In this document: one piece after another, positions 14,136 to 18,312 of the stretch
Numbering within the stretch: position 1 is the stretch's first letter
How the letters are laid out: each line of letters begins with the position of its first letter
Assembly: GCA_046539045.1 (NCBI GenBank)
Contig: JBKHHU010000053.1
Location: 1-18,312 of the forward strand
Source of the DNA: JBKHHU01 sp046539045
GTDB taxonomy: Bacteria; Planctomycetota; Phycisphaerae; SM23-33
Length of the DNA: 18,312 nt
Direction of reading: 5' to 3'
Translations under genes and position numbers: made by a program
Notes under the pieces: model-generated
What the model saw: only the letters and a program-made list of their open reading frames with translations
Databases searched by the model: none
What the model was told of the DNA's origin: nothing

Positions 14136-14612
14136 TCAGTCCTTTTTGTTCAGATTCTTCAGTTTCTGTTCCGACGGCCGCTTGATCTCGCCCAGGTGTA
14201 CCCGGTGGGCGTCGCGATTCAGTGCCCGCGCCAGCCACGCGACCTCGCCGGCCAGCATGGAACAGTAAAAGATCAGTGCCCAGACCAGCAGAACGATCGG
14301 CATCAGCTTCAGCACCGCCCAGACCGCCGCTACCAGCAACAGCACGATGACCGCCCGGAGCATACCGGCTACGATGAAGACGAAGGCGGCGCGCTGCGGA
14401 CCCTTCCGGGCAGACAGCACCACGAACCATCCGCTGAGCAGCACGACCGCGGAGGTAACGATCCAGGCCGCAATCCCCGCCCGGACGCCTTCCGTTCCGG
14501 CAATTCTGGAGGTCACATAGAGATCCGGGCAACCTGCGACCAGTCCGAACGGAACAACCCATCCGAGCATCGCAAGGTAACTGATCTGCATCCGCGAGGA
14601 CGATTCGGTCAC
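14136..14612 (-). CDS. AtpI-like four-helix membrane protein of the ATP synthase operon
   Basis: A 158-residue protein if translation starts at GTG 14612, which has AAAGGA at good spacing; the frame is open to ATG 14660, but that start would abut the atpZ stop with no ribosome site. Four hydrophobic segments are visible: QISYLAMLGWVVPFGLVAG, GIAAWIVTSAVVLLSGWFVVL, AFVFIVAGMLRAVIVLLLVA and PIVLLVWALIFYCSMLAGE. The tail is basic and ends in a Lys/Asn-rich stretch. Size, four-helix layout and place between atpZ and atpB match the AtpI group (ATP synthase I), accessory proteins that help c-ring assembly or Mg2+ supply. Sequence similarity was not recognised directly, so the name rests on context. 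Confidence 0.72.
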   Translation of the reverse strand: MTESSSRMQISYLAMLGWVVPFGLVAGCPDLYVTSRIAGTEGVRAGIAAWIVTSAVVLLSGWFVVLSARKGPQRAAFVFIVAGMLRAVIVLLLVAAVWAVLKLMPIVLLVWALIFYCSMLAGEVAWLARALNRDAHRVHLGEIKRPSEQKLKNLNKKD

Positions 14613-14660
14613 GGAATCATTCCTTTCACCTGTCGGCCGGGCGCGGACGCCAGGATGCAA

Positions 14661-14939
14661 CTATGGCGAGTCAACCTCGCTCTGGCAGTGTTCCTGTTCC
14701 CGTGGTGTGTTTTCCCGTTGGATCTGCCGGGCCTGAGAGATCAGCCTGTACAGTGCGCCGGCATAGCCCAACGCGGCACCCAGCAGCAGGAACGCCGGTA
14801 ACGAACCCAACCACACATCCACCAGAGCCCCGCCCGCCAGCACGATCATGAAGGTGAAAGCGTACTCGGTTCCGACGGTCCAGTACCGCAAGAGGTTGTG
14901 CGGATCCGGAACGCGCCGTATGTGGTGGGCCTTGTTCAC
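14661..14939 (-). CDS. atpZ: AtpZ-like ATP synthase accessory membrane protein
   Basis: A 92-residue protein with two membrane helices in the AtpZ pattern: TVGTEYAFTFMIVLAGGALV, a short DVWLGSLP turn, then AFLLLGAALGYAGALYRLI. The Gly-rich first helix, the Asp-x-x-x-G turn with Pro and the Gly-x-x-x-Gly of the second helix are the family's marks. AtpZ is thought to act with AtpI in Mg2+/Ca2+ supply and assembly of the enzyme. The start is GTG 14939, preceded by GGGAGGAG. It is the first gene after the operon promoter, with a predicted leader of about 28 nt. Confidence 0.82.
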   Translation of the reverse strand: MNKAHHIRRVPDPHNLLRYWTVGTEYAFTFMIVLAGGALVDVWLGSLPAFLLLGAALGYAGALYRLISQARQIQRENTPREQEHCQSEVDSP

Positions 14940-14973
14940 AGGCTCCTCCCGCCGAATGACGTATAAAGGAAAT

Positions 14974-15003
14974 AATGTACCACGGCCGCCGAACAGGTGT
15001 CAA
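14974..15003 (-). promoter_or_regulatory. Sigma-70-like promoter of the ATP synthase operon
   Basis: A perfect -35 TTGACA (15003-14998) and a -10 TACATT (14979-14974) are 18 nt apart on the minus strand. The start would be near 14967, 28 nt before the atpZ GTG. It is the strongest promoter-like match in the window and sits at the right place. Confidence 0.55.
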
Positions 15004-15019
15004 GGTACTGTTTCAGGGT

Positions 15020-15052
15020 ATAAGCCCGTGTAATGGGGGCCGAGATAAGCCC
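15020..15052 (-). repeat. Direct octamer repeat upstream of the ATP synthase promoter
   Basis: Minus-strand GGGCTTAT occurs at 15052-15045 and 15027-15020, 25 bp apart, ending 16 bp upstream of the -35 box. The placement suits an activator site, but an 8-bp repeat may be chance. Confidence 0.3.
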
Positions 15053-15157
15053 AAATTACCGGGAACAAACGTCCTGCCGGTCCGCGACGGGAAACTGGAT
15101 TGCACCGGCTTGCCGAACGCAAACCTTGGCACAAAAACCACCGCCGCCGCAGGCACG

Positions 15158-16240
15158 TCAGCCCTTTACTTCCATCACCTTCGGCGCCGGCTCGTTGGCG
15201 AGGCGTTCTTCCACGGCCTCCGTGAGATTACCCACCATTCCGGTGATGGCCTGGGCCAGCGGGCTGTCCTCGCGGAAATTGTCGGCAGCGTTGGCGGTAT
15301 CGGTGTTCCGGCGGAAGGTGGGATCCATCGGGAGCTGTCCGAGGAACCGGTATCCTTTGGCTTCGGCGGATCGCTGCACACCACCGCGTCCGAAGATGTC
15401 GTGCTCCTTCTCGCAGCCGTCGCAGATGAAGTAGCTCATGTTCTCGACGAACCCCAGCAGGGAGATCCCCAGCGCCTGGTACATGGTGGCCGCCCGCAGG
15501 GCATCGTCCAGCGCGACCGATTGGGGTGTGGAGACCAGCACCGCCCCGGTAACCGGAACCGACTGGCTGAGCGTCAGCGGCACGTCGCCGGTGCCCGGAG
15601 GCAGGTCGAAAATCAGGTAATCCAGATCGCCCCATTCCACGTCGGAGAGGAACTGGCGGATCACGCCGTGGACCATCGGGCCGCGCCAGATCATCGCCTG
15701 GTTCGGATCGACGAAATTGGCGATGGACACCACACGCATCTCCCCGAACGCGGTGAACGGGTACAGCTTGCCGTTGGGCGTGTGCTCGGGGGGAAGCCCT
15801 TCGATCCCGGCCATCTGCGCGATGGACGGTCCGTAGATGTCGCCGTCGACGAGTCCGACCGAATAGCCTTCCCGCATCAGTCCCATGGCCAGGTTCAGCG
15901 CCACGGTGCTCTTGCCGACGCCCCCCTTGCCTGCCCCCACCGCGATGATGTTGCGGACGTTGGGCAGCGGGATTTCGCCCGTCCCGCCGTGCCCGGCGTG
16001 CGGCTTCTCGGGCTCTTCGGTTGTCGGCATGATGAGGTTTACATCGACGGCGCCGACGCCTTCGACACCGGCAACCGCCTGACGTGCCTCAATTCGGGTC
16101 CGCTCCCGGGCTTCTTTGTCGCCTTCGACAGCGAGGGTGACCGATACATTGCCGTCCTTGATCGCGACGGCTTTGACGGTCCCGGGGGCAATGCCTTCCA
16201 CGGCATGGAGAGCCTGAACGATTGTCTTGCGAGTGACCAT
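15158..16240 (-). CDS. Mrp/ApbC (NBP35-type) iron-sulfur carrier ATPase
   Basis: A 360-residue cytosolic P-loop ATPase that binds and delivers Fe-S clusters as a dimer. Residues 1-70 form the MIP18 (DUF59) domain found on bacterial Mrp proteins. The deviant Walker A is GKGGVGKST (104-112); DGDIYGPS (132-139) and FDLPPGTGD (211-219) are Mrp signatures; the cluster ligands are Cys273 and Cys276 in FICDGCEKEHDIFG. AAAGGA lies 10 nt before ATG 16240. It follows the DsbD-like gene by 57 nt, so the two may share a transcript. No convincing terminator separates it from the ATP synthase promoter region (15157-14940), which has only a T5 run. Confidence 0.95.
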   Translation of the reverse strand: MVTRKTIVQALHAVEGIAPGTVKAVAIKDGNVSVTLAVEGDKEARERTRIEARQAVAGVEGVGAVDVNLIMPTTEEPEKPHAGHGGTGEIPLPNVRNIIAVGAGKGGVGKSTVALNLAMGLMREGYSVGLVDGDIYGPSIAQMAGIEGLPPEHTPNGKLYPFTAFGEMRVVSIANFVDPNQAMIWRGPMVHGVIRQFLSDVEWGDLDYLIFDLPPGTGDVPLTLSQSVPVTGAVLVSTPQSVALDDALRAATMYQALGISLLGFVENMSYFICDGCEKEHDIFGRGGVQRSAEAKGYRFLGQLPMDPTFRRNTDTANAADNFREDSPLAQAITGMVGNLTEAVEERLANEPAPKVMEVKG

Positions 16241-16297
16241 GGGTGCTGATTCCTTTCAGTCGGATCTTCGCAGGGGGCGCAAAACGCTTCTCTTATA

Positions 16298-18193
16298 TTA
16301 CCCCGGGCTGGTTGCCCTGTCGAGAGCCTGCAGAAGATCCTGCTTGCTGAAGACCCCGGGCAGGAAGATCGGCTTGCCGTCGCCGGGCGGGTAGACGACC
16401 GTCAGCGGCGGAGCGGCTTTGTAGCGGTCCTTCAGCAGGTTGCTGGCGGGCGTGCCTTCATCCGTGACGTCGCCCTTCATGACGAGGATATCTTCATTGT
16501 CGTTGAGCCGGCCGGCGATGGCCTTGCTGTCATAGACGATGTAGTCCACCTCCTTGCACGACCCGCACCAGGAGGCGGTGAACTTCAGCACGACGGTCTT
16601 CCCGTTCTCGCGGGCGCTGACCAGTCGCGACTTGTCGAAGCTCTCGAAGTTCGTCGCCAGCGGTGTCGGCGGGCGGAGCATGAACCAGCCCGCAGCCACC
16701 GCGATCAGCACCGCGATCCCGCGGACGATGAGCTTCTTCTTCAGCGAGTCGCTGTACTTGACCCACGTACCCCACATCCACAAACAGAACGCCAGCACCA
16801 CACCGAACGCGACCACCCAGCCGAAGTACTTGACCCCGGGCTCCTCCCCACCGACCGTGCTCATCAGCCAGACGACCACCAGCAGCAGCACGAAGCCCAT
16901 CGACTGCTTGAAATACTCCATCCACACGCCCGGTTTGGGCAGGATCCTGATCAGACCCGGGAAGCTGGCCAGGATCACGTGCGGCAGCGCCATGCCGATT
17001 CCGATCAGCGCGAACACTGCCGTGCCGATCAGCAAACTTTGGGTCTGGGCCCACGCCAACGCCGCCAGCAACACGCCGAAACTGCACGGCGTGCTCAGCA
17101 CCGCCATCATCAGGCCCATGCCCACCGAGCGGACGTGCTCGCCGTGACTCTTCTTCTCCCCTGCTTCCATCGCGGCGACCTGCGTCGGCACGGTCACGTT
17201 GAACAGCCCGAAGAAGTTGGCCGAGACCGCCAGCAGCACCAGCGCCATGCCGATGCGGAAATACACGTTCTGCCACTGCGTGGACCAGTTGAACGCCTCG
17301 CCCAGCGTGAGGTTCAGGATCGCATTGATCACCGCCAGCATCAGGAAGAACACGAGAATCCCACCGGCGAAGGCGAGTCCGAGCGTGACATAGCGTTTCC
17401 GCGAACCGGCGGCCATGTCCACGACCGACATGATCCGCAGCGGGATGATCGGCAGCACGCACGGCATGATGTTCAGGATGATGCCCGCCAGCAGCGCCAG
17501 ACCCAGCCAGGCGGCGGTGCTGCGATCCGTGTCCAGCAGAGCAGGAACGGTCAGGTCGTCCTCTTCGCGCAGCTCGGGCAATCTGCCCGCAGCCACGGCG
17601 CTTCCGAGGTTCTCCGCGTAGATCGACTCCTCGTCCCAGGCCGGGTTCGCCATCGGCTCATCGCCGAGCTGGACCGTCACGGCCTCGGTAGTAAGCGGAT
17701 CGGTACTCCGGATGGGGAGACAGGTCCCGTTCCCGCATACCTGTCCGATGATGACGGCCTGGATCTTCTGCCCGGTCTCGGCTGTGGTGGGAACCATGAC
17801 GGGCACGTACACGACGGCCCGATTTTCATAGCCCCAGTTGACGAGGCCTTCGATGTAGGAATGAGCGTGATCGGCAGGCCAGAGCGGCTCGCCGGCTTTC
17901 CAATTCCCAGCCGAGAGGGACACATCGCCCGGCAGCGCCCCTTCGCCGGCGGCCGGCCCGTACCATGCCCAGTCTTTCTCGATGGTGATGTCGACGGCCA
18001 CGTGGAAGGTCTGTCCGGGCGTCACCTGCAGGTGCGACGGGACGAGCTTGAAGCTCATGTAGTCGGCGGGCTTGTTGGAGGGCACACCCGCAGAGCCGTC
18101 GTCGAAACCGCCGAACGAGTCGTCCACCTGGGCCCCCGCCGTAGCCATCGTCAGCAGAACCAGTAGCCCGACAAACGCTGTAAACCTTTTCAT
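16298..18193 (-). CDS. DsbD-type transmembrane thiol-disulfide reductase
   Basis: A 631-residue protein with the complete three-module layout of DsbD, which moves electrons from cytosolic thioredoxin across the inner membrane. Residues 1-21 are a signal peptide (LLVLLTMATAGA). The N-terminal periplasmic domain holds Cys153 and Cys158 (GQVCGNGTCLP). The membrane module spans about 228-507 with the redox Cys245 (LNIMPCVLPIIPLRI) and Cys370 (LSTPCSFGVLL), the two positions needed for transfer. The C-terminal thioredoxin domain has Cys543 and Cys546 (ASWCGSCKEV); CGSC differs from the CVAC of E. coli. ATG 18193 was chosen over GTG 18196 because AAAGGG is then 5 nt away. Partners could be cytochrome c maturation or periplasmic disulfide isomerases; no such gene is in the window. 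Confidence 0.9.
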   Translation of the reverse strand: MKRFTAFVGLLVLLTMATAGAQVDDSFGGFDDGSAGVPSNKPADYMSFKLVPSHLQVTPGQTFHVAVDITIEKDWAWYGPAAGEGALPGDVSLSAGNWKAGEPLWPADHAHSYIEGLVNWGYENRAVVYVPVMVPTTAETGQKIQAVIIGQVCGNGTCLPIRSTDPLTTEAVTVQLGDEPMANPAWDEESIYAENLGSAVAAGRLPELREEDDLTVPALLDTDRSTAAWLGLALLAGIILNIMPCVLPIIPLRIMSVVDMAAGSRKRYVTLGLAFAGGILVFFLMLAVINAILNLTLGEAFNWSTQWQNVYFRIGMALVLLAVSANFFGLFNVTVPTQVAAMEAGEKKSHGEHVRSVGMGLMMAVLSTPCSFGVLLAALAWAQTQSLLIGTAVFALIGIGMALPHVILASFPGLIRILPKPGVWMEYFKQSMGFVLLLVVVWLMSTVGGEEPGVKYFGWVVAFGVVLAFCLWMWGTWVKYSDSLKKKLIVRGIAVLIAVAAGWFMLRPPTPLATNFESFDKSRLVSARENGKTVVLKFTASWCGSCKEVDYIVYDSKAIAGRLNDNEDILVMKGDVTDEGTPASNLLKDRYKAAPPLTVVYPPGDGKPIFLPGVFSKQDLLQALDRATSPG

Positions 18194-18222
18194 CACTGCC
18201 CTTTCGCTTGGATCGGGACATT

Positions 18223-18312
18223 CTATGCAGCCGCGGGTTCAGGTTCCACTCTCATCGGCTCGGCGATGTCCCTCTCTTTCAGGAACGCCGGGGCAGGCAG
18301 GATGGTTCCCCC
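18223..18312 (-). CDS. C-terminal end of an unidentified upstream gene (5' part beyond window)
   Basis: From the right edge, 29 codons are open in one frame and end at TAG 18225-18223, 29 nt before the DsbD-like ATG. The tail is rich in Pro, Glu and Ala and is too short to identify. The spacing is what one expects in an operon, but a 29-codon frame can occur by chance. Confidence 0.4.
   Translation of the reverse strand, partial: GGTILPAPAFLKERDIAEPMRVEPEPAAA

Noticed and set aside
13094..14185. 363-codon plus-strand open frame opposite atpB
   Set aside because: Very high Arg, Gln and His content with no motif; it is the complement of a membrane protein gene.
14975..16249. 424-codon plus-strand open frame opposite mrp
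   Set aside because: Antisense to a gene with Walker A and CxxC motifs; no independent support.
16979..18166. 395-codon plus-strand open frame opposite the DsbD-like gene
   Set aside because: Antisense shadow, dominated by Arg, Gln and His.
1..18312. Search for tRNA, rRNA, CRISPR arrays, insertion sequences and attachment sites
   Set aside because: No cloverleaf, rRNA-like segment, regular repeat-spacer array, transposase motif or terminal repeat pair was seen by eye.

Overview
The window is GC-rich bacterial DNA in which every supported gene lies on the minus strand, so transcription runs from high to low coordinates. No rRNA, tRNA, CRISPR array or insertion sequence was seen. Several traits suggest a Planctomycetota member, perhaps Phycisphaerae: small GspG-like pilins sharing GPYL and GW motifs, an AtpZ/AtpI-headed ATP synthase operon, and F0 subunits b and c that carry signal peptides. 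This placement is inference; there is no rRNA to test it.

Region 1 (18312-15158): the last 29 codons of an unidentified gene, a full-length DsbD-type transmembrane thiol-disulfide reductase, and an Mrp/ApbC-type Fe-S carrier ATPase.

Region 2 (15060-5813): a complete F-type ATP synthase locus behind a good sigma-70-like promoter, in the order atpZ, atpI-like, atpB, atpE, atpF, atpH, atpA, atpG, atpD, then two foreign genes (a small membrane protein and a nitroreductase), then atpC. The core order is classical. Unusual points are the insertion between atpD and atpC, a segment of about 55 residues inserted in the alpha subunit, and N-terminal signal peptides on b and c. The c-subunit lacks Na+ ligands, so proton coupling is predicted.

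Region 3 (5763-3034): hemC (porphobilinogen deaminase), then, behind its own likely promoter, a soluble signalling protein with a pseudo-receiver, PAS, GAF, a helical DHp-like segment and an intact receiver, but no kinase ATPase domain. It ends at a clear stem-loop terminator.

Region 4 (3000-1): a cluster of four prepilin-type genes (two GspG-like, one PilV/GspI-like, one PulJ/GspJ-like that runs off the window). It is preceded by a leader of about 600 nt. The 5' part of this leader closely resembles a cyclic-di-GMP-I (GEMM-I) riboswitch, and a large inverted repeat separates the first pilin from the rest. This gives a plausible circuit in which a second messenger sets expression of a pilus or pseudopilus, and it is the most interesting part of the window.
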